64,000 nucleotides of DNA from Caulobacter sp. (GTDB taxonomy: Bacteria > Pseudomonadota > Alphaproteobacteria > Caulobacterales > Caulobacteraceae), in assembly GCA_029866155.1 (NCBI GenBank), contig JARWZW010000049.1, positions 1-64,000 on the forward strand. The letters run 5' to 3'. A program made the translations under genes and the position numbers. Under the pieces are notes generated by a model. The model did no database searches and was not told the DNA's origin. It was given only the letters and a program-made list of their open reading frames with translations. Below are positions 51,756 through 61,800 of this stretch, in pieces (the stretch's first letter is position 1; every line of letters begins with the position of its first letter).

Positions 51756-52122
51756 AGTCGCCCTGGGAGCGGCCGGCCATTTCACTGGCCAACCGGCGCA
51801 ACAACCGGACAGATTCGTCAGCCTGGGATGTCATATCAACGTCAGAAAGGAATTCGACCGCTAGAATTTCGGCGCGCCTCCAGGCTGTCCTGGCCTCGTA
51901 GCACCGGCCAGATTGTTTCATCAGGATCCGGAAGGTGGGCGGCAGGGGCGTAAAGGGCGGCAGGGAAAGTCTAGCGCCCACGTCGCTGATATCCCGCACC
52001 GTGGCGGCAAGCGTCAGATCGTGAGGACCGTAGACCACAGTGCAGGCCAGAAAGCAGCGATGGCGGGTCGCCTTGCGCTCGACAAATTCCGGCGAAGCCG
52101 GCTGCGACAGTTCAATACTCAT
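51754..52122 (-). CDS. PilZ domain protein
   Basis: A 122-aa single-domain PilZ protein, a likely c-di-GMP receptor. It has the N-terminal arginine motif in ERKATRHRCF (RxxxR) and the D-x-S-x-x-G motif in VRDISDVGARLSL. Both ligand-contact motifs are intact. It converges with the MaoC gene at the terminator. No partner domain indicates its target. Confidence 0.87.
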   Translation of the reverse strand: MSIELSQPASPEFVERKATRHRCFLACTVVYGPHDLTLAATVRDISDVGARLSLPPFTPLPPTFRILMKQSGRCYEARTAWRRAEILAVEFLSDVDMTSQADESVRLLRRLASEMAGRSQGD

Positions 52123-52907
52123 GACCGTTTTCCAGCCCGGACGCCTGTTCTCGCAGACTGTCCCATGACCCGATCATCCGCCTACAGGATGAAGAAACAT
52201 CAAAGACCAGCACGGCGCCCCCGCGACCGGTTGGCGCGCCGCCCCCCTTTGATGGATCAGGCGACAGCCTGTCGGGTTGCCTCGGCCGGACGCGGTGGCG
52301 GCCTCAGGCAGAAGCTGTAGTCGCCATCAAATGGAGTCAGATGCCAGGATCCCGGCGGGGCCTCTGCCGAAGGATCGCCATACAGCAAATGAATATGGTG
52401 ACGGGCATCCAGCCGCCTTGGGTAGCGGCGCCAAGGACTCCAGGGCGGCATTGACCACCGACATTCGAACACGGGCCGCGCCCATTTTCCGCCCTGAACC
52501 GGTCAGGCCGTGCATCGACGCCGGAATCGCCCGGACCTCGAGATCCCTTCTGGCGACAAGGTCGGCGATCTCCAGGGTCGGCTGATCCAGCTGGGTCTCT
52601 TTGGAGAAATAGGCCGGCAGATCGCCGGCCAGTCTACTGTTCGCTTCAAGGCCCAGCAGGACGGCCTGGTCAGTCCCGGCCGGCATGGCCCGGGCATCAG
52701 CCAGTCCAGGCCAGACTGGGAGCGAACCGGCTACCAAGCCCAATCGCACAGGGGCCGGTGGCCGGCCCGTCCGACAGCTCCAGTTCGCGAATAAGCACTG
52801 AGGACCTGCCCGGTCTGCTCCGAAGGCCAGGCTGGTGACCTTGGCGCCCAGACGGCTCCGCCGGATGACGGAACCGCTTCCCTAACCCCAAATGTGCTCA
52901 GAGACGC
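52123..52907. other. 785-base interval without an intact gene
   Basis: Between PilZ and CsbD. Most of it is occupied by the start-less minus-strand frame at 52327-52881 described separately. The rest (52123-52326) shows no supported gene, RNA or terminator. Confidence 0.5.
52327..52881 (-). pseudogene. Possible decayed coding frame of unknown origin
   Basis: A 184-codon open frame with coding-like composition (for example RLGAKVTSLAFGADRAGP and QPTLEIADLVARRDLEVR), bounded upstream by TAG at 52882-52884. No ATG, GTG or TTG precedes residue 45; the only candidate start is a GTG at 52749. A different minus-strand frame at 52257-52472 (HLTPFDGDYSFCLRPPP) also looks protein-like and could be the tail after a frameshift. 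I do not recognise the family. Confidence 0.35.
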
Positions 52908-53126
52908 TTAGGACCGGGCTTTCGCCGCTTCGTCCATCCGCTTTTCAAAACTGTGGATCTCGGCCTCGGCCCTGTCGGTGGCGTAGCCGTAGCGTTCCTG
53001 GATCTTGCCCAGAAGCTGATCTCGCTTGCCGGCGATCACGGTCATGTCGTCGTCCGTGAGCCTGCCCCACTGTTGTTTCACGTTGCCGGTCATTTGCTTC
53101 CAGGCGCCTTCGATGCGGTCCCACAT
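52908..53126 (-). CDS. CsbD-family small stress protein
   Basis: A 72-aa charged helical protein of the CsbD type: WDRIEGAWKQMTGNVKQQWG at the N-terminus and GKRDQLLGKIQERYGY following. Members are abundant in general stress responses; the molecular role is unknown. AGGAG lies 7 bases before the ATG. Confidence 0.92.
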   Translation of the reverse strand: MWDRIEGAWKQMTGNVKQQWGRLTDDDMTVIAGKRDQLLGKIQERYGYATDRAEAEIHSFEKRMDEAAKARS

Positions 53127-53297
53127 GGCGGATCTCCTTCACAGATTGACGAAGCACGCGACCTTCGCAGCTCCTGCCAGTGAAAACCCCTTCCAGGCCG
53201 AGGAGTTGCATGCGGGATCGGATTGACCCGCGCCCGGCTGGCGGACAAGTTGGTGCTCCCGTCGCGCTTGGCGTCGACCCCCACAGCAGGAATCTCC

Positions 53298-55466
53298 ATG
53301 AACAGGCGCGAAGTCCTGGCGGCCACCGCCGCCGCCGCCATTCTTCCAGGTCAAGCCATGTCCGCCAGTCCCTCCGCGCCCAAGCCTCCCGTCGTGAAAA
53401 AGGTCCCGAAGCGAATCGAGCAGCTGGGCCGGGTCCGGATCGACAACTATGCTTGGATGAAGGACGACAACTGGCAGGCCGTGCTGCGCGATCCGTCCCT
53501 GATCAAGGCGGACGTCAAGGACCACCTGACGGAAGAGAACACCTACACCCGTGCCATGCTAGCCGGCACGATCAGCCTCCAGGCCGACATGTTCGAGGAG
53601 ATGAAGGGCCGCATCAAGGAGGACGATTCCTCGGTCCCGTCCCCCGACGGTCCCTGGGACTATTACAGCCGCTATGAGAAGGGCGGCCAGCACCCCCTGT
53701 TCTGCCGCCGGCCCCGGGGCCAGTCCGAGGGTGAGGAAGTGTTGCTGGACGCTGACGCCCTGGCCGAGGGCAAGGCCTATTCCGAGGTCAACGCCGCTGA
53801 ACACAGCCCGGACCACAAGCTCTTCGCCTATGCCGAAGACTCGCAGGGCTCAGAGTATTATCAGATCTTCGTCAAGGACCTCGAGACCGGAAAGGTGCTC
53901 GATGGGCCGATGGAGAGCGGTTATGGCGACGTCACCTTCTCGCCGGACAGCCAATACATCTTCTGGACCCACCGCGACGAGAACGGCCGTCCGGACAAGG
54001 TGTTTCGACGCCCGGCGCGTGGCGGCGCCGGCAGCGATGTCATGGTGCATGAGGAAACCGACGAGGGCTTCTTCATGGGCGTCGGCACCTCGGCCTCTAA
54101 CGCCTACATCGCCATCGCCTGCGGCAATCAGGAAACCAGCGAAGTCTGGCTGATCCCGGCCGAGACCCCCACGGCGGCGCCCACCCTGTTCGCCGCCCGT
54201 TCCGGAGGCGTCCTTTATGACGTCGAGCATTGGGATGGTCAGTTCATCATCCGGACCAATGCCGACGGCGCCGTGGACTTCAAGCTCTGCACCGCCGCTC
54301 CGGGCGCCACCGAACGCGCCGCCTGGAAGGACTGGATCGCCCACAAGCCCGGACGGTTCATCGTCGGCGTCGGGGCCTTCAAGGACCATCTGGTCCGGCT
54401 GGAGCGGATCAGCGCCAACAACCAGATTGTCATCACCTCGCGGGCCGACAGGTCCGAGCGCCCGATCGCCGTGGACGAGGAGGCCTATGTCCTGGGCCTG
54501 GAAGGCAGCTACGAATTCGACACCCCGGTGATGCGCTACACCTACCAGTCGCCGACCACGCCCAAGTCCTGGTTCGATTATGATATGACCAGCGGGGCCC
54601 GGACCCTGCGCAAGACCCAGGTCATCCCTTCGGGTCATGACCCCGCCAACTATGTCGCAAAGCGGCTCTACGCCAAGGCGGCCGACGGCGCCGAGGTGCC
54701 GATCACCGTCCTGATGAAGAAGGGAACCAGGCTGGACGGCTCCGCGCCCCTGCTGGTCTATGGCTATGGATCCTATGGCCTGCCCACCGAGCCCAACTTC
54801 TCGATCCGCAATTTCAGCCTCATCGACCGGGGCTGGATCTGGGCCATCGCCCATATTCGCGGCGGCTCGGAAAAGGGCTGGGGCTGGTTCCAGGACGGGC
54901 GGAAATTCAAGAAAAAGAACAGCTTCACGGATTTCATCGCCTGCACAGAGCATCTGCACCGCAATGGCTTTGGCAAGCCGGCCCGCACCGTGGCCTATGG
55001 CGGCTCGGCGGGCGGCCTTCTGATGGGCGCCGTAACCAACATGCGGCCGGACCTCTATGCCGGGATCATCGCCGCCGTGCCGTTCGTCGACGTGATCAAC
55101 ACCATGAGCGACACGTCCCTGCCGCTGACGCCGCCGGAATGGCCCGAATGGGGCAATCCTATCGAGGACCCGGTCGCCTATGACTACATGGCCAGCTACA
55201 GCCCCTACGACAATGTGGCCCGCAAGGCCTATCCGGCGGTCCTGGCCACCGGGGGCCTGTCCGATCCCCGGGTCACCTACTGGGAGCCCGAGAAATGGGC
55301 CGTCAAGCTGCGGGAACACACCACCAGCGGCCGTCCCGTCCTGCTGAAGATCAATATGGATGCCGGTCATGGCGGCGCCTCGGGCCGTTTTGATTTCCTG
55401 AAGGAGATCGCCCTGGACTACGCTTTCGCCGTCTGGGCGGTGGACAAGGGATGGACCAGGGCGTGA
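53298..55466 (+). CDS. Exported S9A prolyl oligopeptidase/oligopeptidase B
   Basis: A 722-aa serine peptidase that cuts short peptides, of the PtrB type. The N-terminus NRREVLAATAAAAIL is a twin-arginine-like signal, so it probably acts in the periplasm. A seven-blade propeller domain (about residues 60-440) precedes the hydrolase domain, with the nucleophile in YGGSAGGLLMG (Ser near 570), Asp in GLSDPRV and His in DAGHGG (near 690). The start MNRREVL was chosen because AGGAA lies upstream. The GNAT gene begins inside its last codons (16-base overlap). Confidence 0.92.
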   Translation: MNRREVLAATAAAAILPGQAMSASPSAPKPPVVKKVPKRIEQLGRVRIDNYAWMKDDNWQAVLRDPSLIKADVKDHLTEENTYTRAMLAGTISLQADMFEEMKGRIKEDDSSVPSPDGPWDYYSRYEKGGQHPLFCRRPRGQSEGEEVLLDADALAEGKAYSEVNAAEHSPDHKLFAYAEDSQGSEYYQIFVKDLETGKVLDGPMESGYGDVTFSPDSQYIFWTHRDENGRPDKVFRRPARGGAGSDVMVHEETDEGFFMGVGTSASNAYIAIACGNQETSEVWLIPAETPTAAPTLFAARSGGVLYDVEHWDGQFIIRTNADGAVDFKLCTAAPGATERAAWKDWIAHKPGRFIVGVGAFKDHLVRLERISANNQIVITSRADRSERPIAVDEEAYVLGLEGSYEFDTPVMRYTYQSPTTPKSWFDYDMTSGARTLRKTQVIPSGHDPANYVAKRLYAKAADGAEVPITVLMKKGTRLDGSAPLLVYGYGSYGLPTEPNFSIRNFSLIDRGWIWAIAHIRGGSEKGWGWFQDGRKFKKKNSFTDFIACTEHLHRNGFGKPARTVAYGGSAGGLLMGAVTNMRPDLYAGIIAAVPFVDVINTMSDTSLPLTPPEWPEWGNPIEDPVAYDYMASYSPYDNVARKAYPAVLATGGLSDPRVTYWEPEKWAVKLREHTTSGRPVLLKINMDAGHGGASGRFDFLKEIALDYAFAVWAVDKGWTRA

Positions 55467-56008
55467 TCCTGCGGGACGCCCTGCCGTCGGACGCCGGCGC
55501 CCTGGCCGCCATCTATGGCGACGCCTGCCTGAACGGCTTCGGCACGTTCGAGGAGGCGCCGCCGCCAGCCGCCGAGATGCTTCGGCGGCTGGAAGAGGTG
55601 AAGGCCTGTGGCCTGCCCTATCTGGTCGCCGAGCGGGAGGGGACTGTGGTCGGGCTGTGTTACGCTAGGCCCTTCCGGCCCCGCTCAGCCTATCGGTTCA
55701 CGGTTGAGGACAGCGTTTATGTGGCGCCTGAGGCCCATGGGACCGGCGTCGGCCGGTTCATGCTGCAGGCGCTGATCACTCGCTGCGAGTCGCTCGGCCT
55801 TCGCCAGATGACCGCCGTGATCGGCGACAGCCTGAACGCCGGCTCCATCGGCCTGCATGCGTCCCTGGGCTTTGACCATGTCGGCGTGCTGACGTCGGTC
55901 GGGTTCAAGCTCGGCCGGTGGGTCGATGTGGTGTTCATGCAGCGGGCCCTCAACGCCGGCGATGCGACGCTTCCGGATGCTGAAGGGCTTTATCTGTCTG
56001 AGACTTGA
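55451..56008 (+). CDS. GNAT N-acetyltransferase, phosphinothricin-acetyltransferase type
   Basis: A 185-aa acetyltransferase with the acetyl-CoA-binding motif in YVAPEAHGTGVGRFML (Q/R-x-x-G-x-G/A type) near residue 95. SLGFDHVGVLTSVGFKLGRWVDVVFMQ is characteristic of the Pat/Bar subgroup, which acetylates phosphinothricin or methionine sulfone-like amines. Its ATG overlaps the S9A peptidase gene by 16 bases. The natural substrate is unknown. Confidence 0.9.
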   Translation: MDQGVILRDALPSDAGALAAIYGDACLNGFGTFEEAPPPAAEMLRRLEEVKACGLPYLVAEREGTVVGLCYARPFRPRSAYRFTVEDSVYVAPEAHGTGVGRFMLQALITRCESLGLRQMTAVIGDSLNAGSIGLHASLGFDHVGVLTSVGFKLGRWVDVVFMQRALNAGDATLPDAEGLYLSET

Positions 56009-56049
56009 AGCTGTGCCGGTCCGGCTTGAAAGGACGGACAGTTGGACGT

Positions 56050-56123
56050 TGGCTGGGGAACTAGGACTCGAACCTAGAATGACGGTACCAAAAACCGGAG
56101 TGTTACCATTACACCATTCCCCA
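56050..56123 (-). tRNA. tRNA-Gln (TTG), CCA encoded
   Basis: Read on the minus strand: acceptor TGGGGAA pairs with TTCCCCA, the D-arm is ATGGTGTAATGGTAACAC, the anticodon loop TTTTGGT gives TTG, and the T-arm TAGGTTCGAGTCCTA is perfect. The 3' end is GCCA, with CCA at 56050-56052. Length 74. Confidence 0.96.
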
Positions 56124-56256
56124 GCAGGAACGCCCGGAGGGACGTGAACGCCCCGCGAGGAGGGGGGAGATAGCGCAGCCGGGCGGACGATGCAACGGGG
56201 TGCGTGACAGTCCTTGCGGGGTTTGATCGCCTCCTCTATACAGCCGCTCCTCAAGT

Positions 56257-56333
56257 CGGAGTGTGGCTCAGTCTGGTAGAGCACCGCGTTCGGGACGCGG
56301 GGGTCGCAGGTTCAAATCCTGCCACTCCGACCA
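56257..56333 (+). tRNA. tRNA-Pro (CGG), CCA encoded
   Basis: Acceptor CGGAGTG pairs with CACTCCG. The anticodon stem CCGCG/CGCGG carries the loop TTCGGGA, giving CGG. The T-arm is GCAGGTTCAAATCCTGC, and the 3' end is ACCA with CCA at 56331-56333. Length 77. Confidence 0.97.
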
Positions 56334-56464
56334 TTTTCCCATCATGGCGATTCGTTTGGTTTTACGCGAGATGCCGGCTGCGGCCGGGGATTTGTTGCGT
56401 CGTGTTCATTTGACCGCAACGCCGGAACCGCTAGCGTAGAAACAACCAAACCCCGGGGTTTTTG

Positions 56465-58264
56465 ATGAAGCAGTTCCTGTTGACCGTGGCCGGCGTCTTT
56501 GTCGGGCTGCTTCTTTTCGTCGTGATCATTCCGGTGGTGCTGATCGGCGGGCTGATCGGGTCCGCCATGAAGAGCGCCGAGGGCCCGGCGACACCGGCCG
56601 CTGCGGTCCTGGAGTTGGACCTGCGCAGCGGCCTGACCGACCAGGACCCCCAGAATCCCTTTGCTGTGTTCGGCGGCGGCGGCCAGTCGGTCATGTCCGT
56701 CATCCAGACCCTCAAGGCCGCCGGCGCCGACAGCAAGGTCAAGGGCGTCTTTATCCGCCTGCCGGAGGGCGGCATGGCCCCGGCGGCGGCCGATGAGCTG
56801 CGCCAGGCCTTCCTGCGCTTCCGGGCGACCGGCAAGCCGATGCTGGCCCACAGCCAGGGCCTCTACCCCTCGGGGGCGGTCACATCGACCTATATGCTGG
56901 CGGCGGCCTCTGGCGAGGTCTGGATGCAGCCGGAAAGCGCCTTCCAAGCCACGGGCATGCAGGTCGAGGACATCTTCTTCAAGCGTCTGTTCGACCGGTA
57001 CGGCGTCAAGGCCGAATTCGAGCAGCGCCGCGAGTACAAGAACGCCGTCAATCCCTACCTCCATGACAACTACACGCCGGCCCATCGCGAGGCCCAGCTG
57101 TCCTGGATGGGGTCCATCTATCGCACCGCCCTGGTCAGCGCCGCAGGCGATCGCAAGATGGCGCCCGAGGCGCTGATCACGGCCATCGAGGCTGGCCCCT
57201 GGTCGGCCGATCAGGCCAGGTCCAGGGGACTCATCGACAAGGTCGGACAGGTCAAGCAGGCCTCGGACTATATGCTGGCCAAGGCCGGCAAGGGCGCCAA
57301 GCTGGTCGATTTCGACGACTACGCCGTCAAGGCCGCCGCCGCCCCGAAGATGGGCGGCAACAGTTCAACCGTCGCTGTCATCGGGGCCGAGGGCGCCATC
57401 ATGACCGGCAACGGCGATGGCGGAAATCCCTTCTCCGGCGACGACACGGTCTGGTCCGACACGGTTTCGGACGCACTCTATGCGGCGGCGGCCGACAAGT
57501 CGGTCAAGGCCGTGGTTTTCCGCGTGTCTTCGCCAGGCGGTTCGGACACGGCCTCGGAACAGATCCTGGCCGGCGTGAAGGCCGTAAGGGCCGCCGGAAA
57601 GCCGGTCGTGGTCAGCATGGGCAACTATGCGGCCTCCGGCGGCTACTGGATCTCGTCCCAGGCAGATTCGATCATCGCCCAGCCCACGACCCTGACCGGC
57701 TCTATCGGCGTCTATGGCGGCAAGTTCGCGCTGGGCGACGCCCTGGGGCGGTTCGGGGTGGATATCCGCAAGAGCCAGGTCGGCGGCGACTATGCCGGCG
57801 CCTTCGGGTCCCAGGAGGGGTTCAACCCGGCACAGCGCGCCGCCTTTGCCGGCTGGATGGACAGCATCTATGAGGGGTTCGTGGCCCGGGTCGCCGAGGG
57901 TCGCAACATGACCCCGGACAAGGTTCGCGAGCTCGCCAAGGGCCGTGTCTGGACCGGCGCCCAGGCCAGACAACTGGGCCTGGTGGATCGTCTCGGCGGA
58001 TTCTATGACGCCGTGGATGAAGCCAAGCGCCTGGCCAAGATCAAGGGTGAGGTGAAGCTGAAGTTCATTGGCGGCGCCGGCTCCCCGTTTGAGGCCCTGG
58101 AAAAGGCCTTCGGCGCCAGCTCCGCTTCGGTTCGGACCCTCGCTGCTGCGGCCTGGGTGTTTGGCGACCCCAAGGCTGAGGCCGCCATGGACCGCCTGAC
58201 CGAGATCCGCCTTCGGGAACGGGGCGCTACCGTCCTGGCCCCGACCACCAGCCTGACGCAGTAA
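56465..58264 (+). CDS. sppA: Signal peptide peptidase SppA, long (67K) type
   Basis: A membrane-anchored serine-lysine peptidase that degrades cleaved signal peptides. The 599-aa product has an N-terminal anchor helix (about residues 5-30) and two S49 domains in tandem, as in E. coli SppA. The general-base Lys is in RREYKNAVNPY (near 192) and the nucleophile Ser in MGNYAASGGYWIS (near 391). The start is ATG right after a G-rich stretch; a TTG one codon earlier was ignored. Confidence 0.94.
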   Translation: MKQFLLTVAGVFVGLLLFVVIIPVVLIGGLIGSAMKSAEGPATPAAAVLELDLRSGLTDQDPQNPFAVFGGGGQSVMSVIQTLKAAGADSKVKGVFIRLPEGGMAPAAADELRQAFLRFRATGKPMLAHSQGLYPSGAVTSTYMLAAASGEVWMQPESAFQATGMQVEDIFFKRLFDRYGVKAEFEQRREYKNAVNPYLHDNYTPAHREAQLSWMGSIYRTALVSAAGDRKMAPEALITAIEAGPWSADQARSRGLIDKVGQVKQASDYMLAKAGKGAKLVDFDDYAVKAAAAPKMGGNSSTVAVIGAEGAIMTGNGDGGNPFSGDDTVWSDTVSDALYAAAADKSVKAVVFRVSSPGGSDTASEQILAGVKAVRAAGKPVVVSMGNYAASGGYWISSQADSIIAQPTTLTGSIGVYGGKFALGDALGRFGVDIRKSQVGGDYAGAFGSQEGFNPAQRAAFAGWMDSIYEGFVARVAEGRNMTPDKVRELAKGRVWTGAQARQLGLVDRLGGFYDAVDEAKRLAKIKGEVKLKFIGGAGSPFEALEKAFGASSASVRTLAAAAWVFGDPKAEAAMDRLTEIRLRERGATVLAPTTSLTQ

Positions 58265-58285
58265 GCGCTTCCGAAGGCTCATCGG

Positions 58286-58780
58286 CATCCCGGACGGCCC
58301 GCAGCAGGGCCGATCCGGGATCCAGGATGCGAAACGGGATCGGGCCAACTACCGAACCCGGAGCCCCGGCCCTGCCAGGCCCCGCACCGCCGGGCTGACG
58401 GGCTCCGATCGGGATGACCTTGCATTCTGACGGTTCATCCCGGACAGCCACAGCAATCAAGCCATGACCAGGCCCACCACACCCGTGATCCCGGACGGCC
58501 AGAAGGGGCGTTCCGGGGCCCAGGGTCGATCATGCAGGATAGGGAAGCTGCCCAATCCCGCTTCCGGGCGCCGCCGCTCCACGCCGCAAAGCTGAGGCCG
58601 GGGGGACGCAGCATTCTGACGGGTCATCCCCAACCGCCTCAGCGCTCAAGCAAGGACCAGACCCAGCACGCCCGTCAATCCGAGCGGCCCGAAGGGGCGA
58701 TCCGGGATCCAGGGTTGACCAGGCAAGGATTGGGACGCTGCGAACCTGGCGCCCCTGCCGTTCCCGGTCCCGGTGCTTGA
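58286..58780. repeat. Diverged tandem repeat, about 2.5 units of 190-200 bases
   Basis: The core ATCCCGGACGGCC...GATCCGGGATCC, itself an inverted repeat, recurs at 58286-58323, 58487-58520 and 58677-58710. Between cores, GCATTCTGAC recurs at 58422 and 58611 (189 apart), and CAGGGTCGATCA / CAGGGTTGACCA follow the second and third cores. The core resembles dispersed CCGGAC-type palindromes common in Caulobacterales intergenic DNA. Confidence 0.75.
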
Positions 58781-58819
58781 TCACTACTGGCAGCCAGCGT
58801 GGAAACCTAGGAAACGCCC

Positions 58820-58855
58820 CAAAGAAAAAGGGCGGCGAGGTTGCCCTCGCCGCCC
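58820..58855 (-). terminator. Rho-independent terminator of the TonB-dependent receptor gene
   Basis: A perfect 11-bp stem (GGGCGGCGAGG / CCTCGCCGCCC) with a 4-base loop, followed on the minus strand by CTTTTTCTTT. It lies 25 bases after the receptor stop. Confidence 0.93.
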
Positions 58856-58880
58856 TTCCCTTGACCTTGAGAGGTCGCGA

Positions 58881-61800
58881 CTACCAGCGCTTGGTGATGC
58901 TGATGAAGCCGCGGCGACCGCGCACGTCGTACAGGTTCAGAGCCGCGGTACCGATGCGGAACTGACCAGCCGACTGGGACGGAGGCGCCTCGTCGAACAG
59001 GTTCTGGACGCCGACCTGGAAGGTCCAGTCATCCATGCGCTTGCGGACGGAGAGCGAGTGGTAAGCAGTGAACTCGTTGAACTGCTTGTAGTAGACATTG
59101 ATCGGCAGGACCGACAGAGCGCCCGGGGTGGCGAGACCACCCGTCGCGGACAGGAAGCTCGTGCAGACGCCGGTCGTGCGCACGCCACCCGTGGGGGTGA
59201 AGTTGCAGGTGTTGCTGTAACGGGTCGACGGGAAGACGTCGCCACCGAAGTCTTCGGTGTCGGACTGCTTGCCGATCAGGTCGGAAGCCCAGAACACCGT
59301 CCAGTCGCCGCGGTCGAACCGGAGGCTCATGTTACCGGTGAAGTCAGGCTCGCTCGTCTCGCCGTTGCTGTCTTCAACGGCCGCGCCACCGAGGAGAACC
59401 GTGGTGTCACGGGTCGTCCAGGTGAACTGGCTGTCGAAGGTCAGGCGACCAATGTCGAACTCATGCTCATAGCGGACCGTAAGATCGATACCGCGGTTCA
59501 CCTGCTCAGCAACGTTCACGTAGCTGTTGTTGATGGTTATGATTTCGTTCGGACGCAGGGCGGCCGTGGACGGGTTCCGCGAGAACAGCGTGCAGAAGGG
59601 CTCGGCGGCGAAGTTGTTCGAGGTGTAGCACTGCCGAACAATGTTGGCCGAACCGAACTGGCGAATTTCATCGTTGACCAGGAAGTCGAAGTATTCGACG
59701 GCCACGGACAGGTCGATGAAGCTCGGGGTCCAGATCACGCCGACGGTGTAGGCGTCGGAGGTTTCCGCATCGAGGATGCCGAGACCGCCACCGGTGACGA
59801 CCAGGGCGCTGGAGGTGCCGGCGCCGGTGTAGCCGGTGGGCACGCCAGCTGCGGCGCAGTTAGCCTGGATCAGCGGGTTGGGATCGTCTTCCCAGGTGAT
59901 GCAGGAGTCGATCGCGCCCTGGTTGGTGAAGCTGGTCTGGTTGGCCAAGTAGAGTTCGTACAGGGCCGGAGCGCGGAACGAGGTGCCCTTGCTGGCGCGG
60001 ATGCGCCAGTCAGGGGTGATCTGCCAGTTGAGGCCGATCTTGTAGGTCGAACCTTCGCCGTAGCTGTCATACTGGGTGTAACGGCCGGAAGCCTGGAAAT
60101 CGAGGCTTTCGATGCCCGGCAGGCCCTTCAGGACCGGCACTTCGAACTCGGCGAAGAGTTCGTTGACCGTGTCGTCACCGGCCGTGCGGCCAGCCGAGGT
60201 GGAACCCCAGAGGTTGCCGCTCTTTTCGTTGAACCCGGGGGTGTCGTCGATCTCGTCCTTGCGCCAGGTCGCACCGAAGGCGGCGCCAACCGGGCCGGCC
60301 GGCAGGTCGAACAGGTCGCCCGACAGCGTGGCTTCGATCAGGTCCTGCTTGTAGGTGGTGTTGCCGGTTTCCTTAGCGAACAGGAAGGCCTTTTCGGCGG
60401 CGTTGAAGTTGCCGGCCAGGATACGGGCCGAGGACCAGTCGATGCCGCCCGGGAGATCCGTGCAAGAGAAGCCGGAGATGTTGACGGCGGCCGGGTTACA
60501 GGCGGCGGCGCCGGTGATGGCCACGACGCGGTCGTTATAGATGATGTCAGTCGTGTAGTCGGCATCAGAGTCGCTGTGCTGGTAGAAGACATCCCAGCTG
60601 AAGCGGCCCAGATCGCCACGCAGGCCGCCAACGGCGCGCCAGTAGTTGACTTCCTGCGACCGGTCGGAGGTCAGCGGGATGATCGGCAGCAGGGACAGAC
60701 CCAAGGGGTTGTAGCCGGCCTTGAACGCCGCATTGACACCGCCGTTGGCGCCGGAAACCGACGGGAAGAACTGGCGGGCGCCGAGCTGCTCGGATTCACG
60801 CTTGTTGTAGAGGAACTCACCGTACAGCTCGAGGCCGGGGGTCAGGTCGTAACCGGCCGTGGTGTAGAAGCTGGTGGTGGTGTTGGGGCTCAGGATCGAT
60901 GCGCGAGCGAAGGCCGGAGCGTCCTGGTGGGCATAGGGGAAGGTCGCGGGGAAACCGGCGCGGGCCTGGCGGACCAGGTTGAAGCCGGCGACCACCGGGG
61001 CGTTGTTGCCCTGCTGGCCCGTGGCGTAGGTCACGCCGGCGTCGGGGTACATCAGGTCGCCGAACTGCGCCGTACGGATGACCCGCGAGAACAGGTTGAA
61101 GCACTTGAACTTGTCAGACGCGCCCTGGCCGGGGTCGGTGTTGCCGTAATCGACGCGGGCGCCGGTCGTGGCGTTCTGCAGGTAGTCGGCGGCGCAGGCC
61201 GTATCGTCGCGTTCGCCGCGGCTCAGGATCTTGCTGTCGCGCCAGTCAACCGAGGCGTTGATATAGCCGCGGTCGAAGGTCTTGCCCCAGGAACCGCTGA
61301 GCCGGTACTGCTCGCCGCCGCTTTCGAACGGCATGTTGCCGTAGGCGTTCAGCTCGATACCGTCGAAGTTCGACTTGGTGATGATGTTGATGACGCCGGC
61401 GACGGCGTCGGAACCGTAAACCGAGGAAGCGCCGTCCTTCAGGATCTCGAAGCGCTCGACGATCGAGTTGGGGATGACATTCAGGTCGACCGGGCCAACG
61501 GTGCCGCGGGTGCCGGCGGGGCCGACGCGACGGCCGTTCAGCAGGACCAGGGTGCGGGTGGCGCCCAGGCCGCGAAGCGAGATGGTGTTGGCGCCGGGGC
61601 CGCCGTCGGTGACGAAGCCGGTCAGCTGGTTGTTGACCTGGAAGGAGCCGCTGGCGATCGAGGACTGCTGCAGGATTTCAGCGGTATCGACCAGACCCTC
61701 GAGGGTCGAGGTTTCCGAAGTGATCACCTGGATCGGGGAGGAACTGGTGAACTCCGAGCGCTTGATGCGCGAACCGGTGATGACCAGGGCCGAAACGGCG

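Larger units (their letters stand above)
58265..58880. other. 616-base interval between sppA and the receptor gene
   Basis: It contains no supported gene. It holds a diverged tandem repeat (58286-58780) and the terminator of the TonB-dependent receptor gene. Confidence 0.7.

Noticed and set aside
53850-55370. A 506-codon minus-strand frame
   Set aside because: It is antisense to the S9A oligopeptidase and carries no recognisable motifs.
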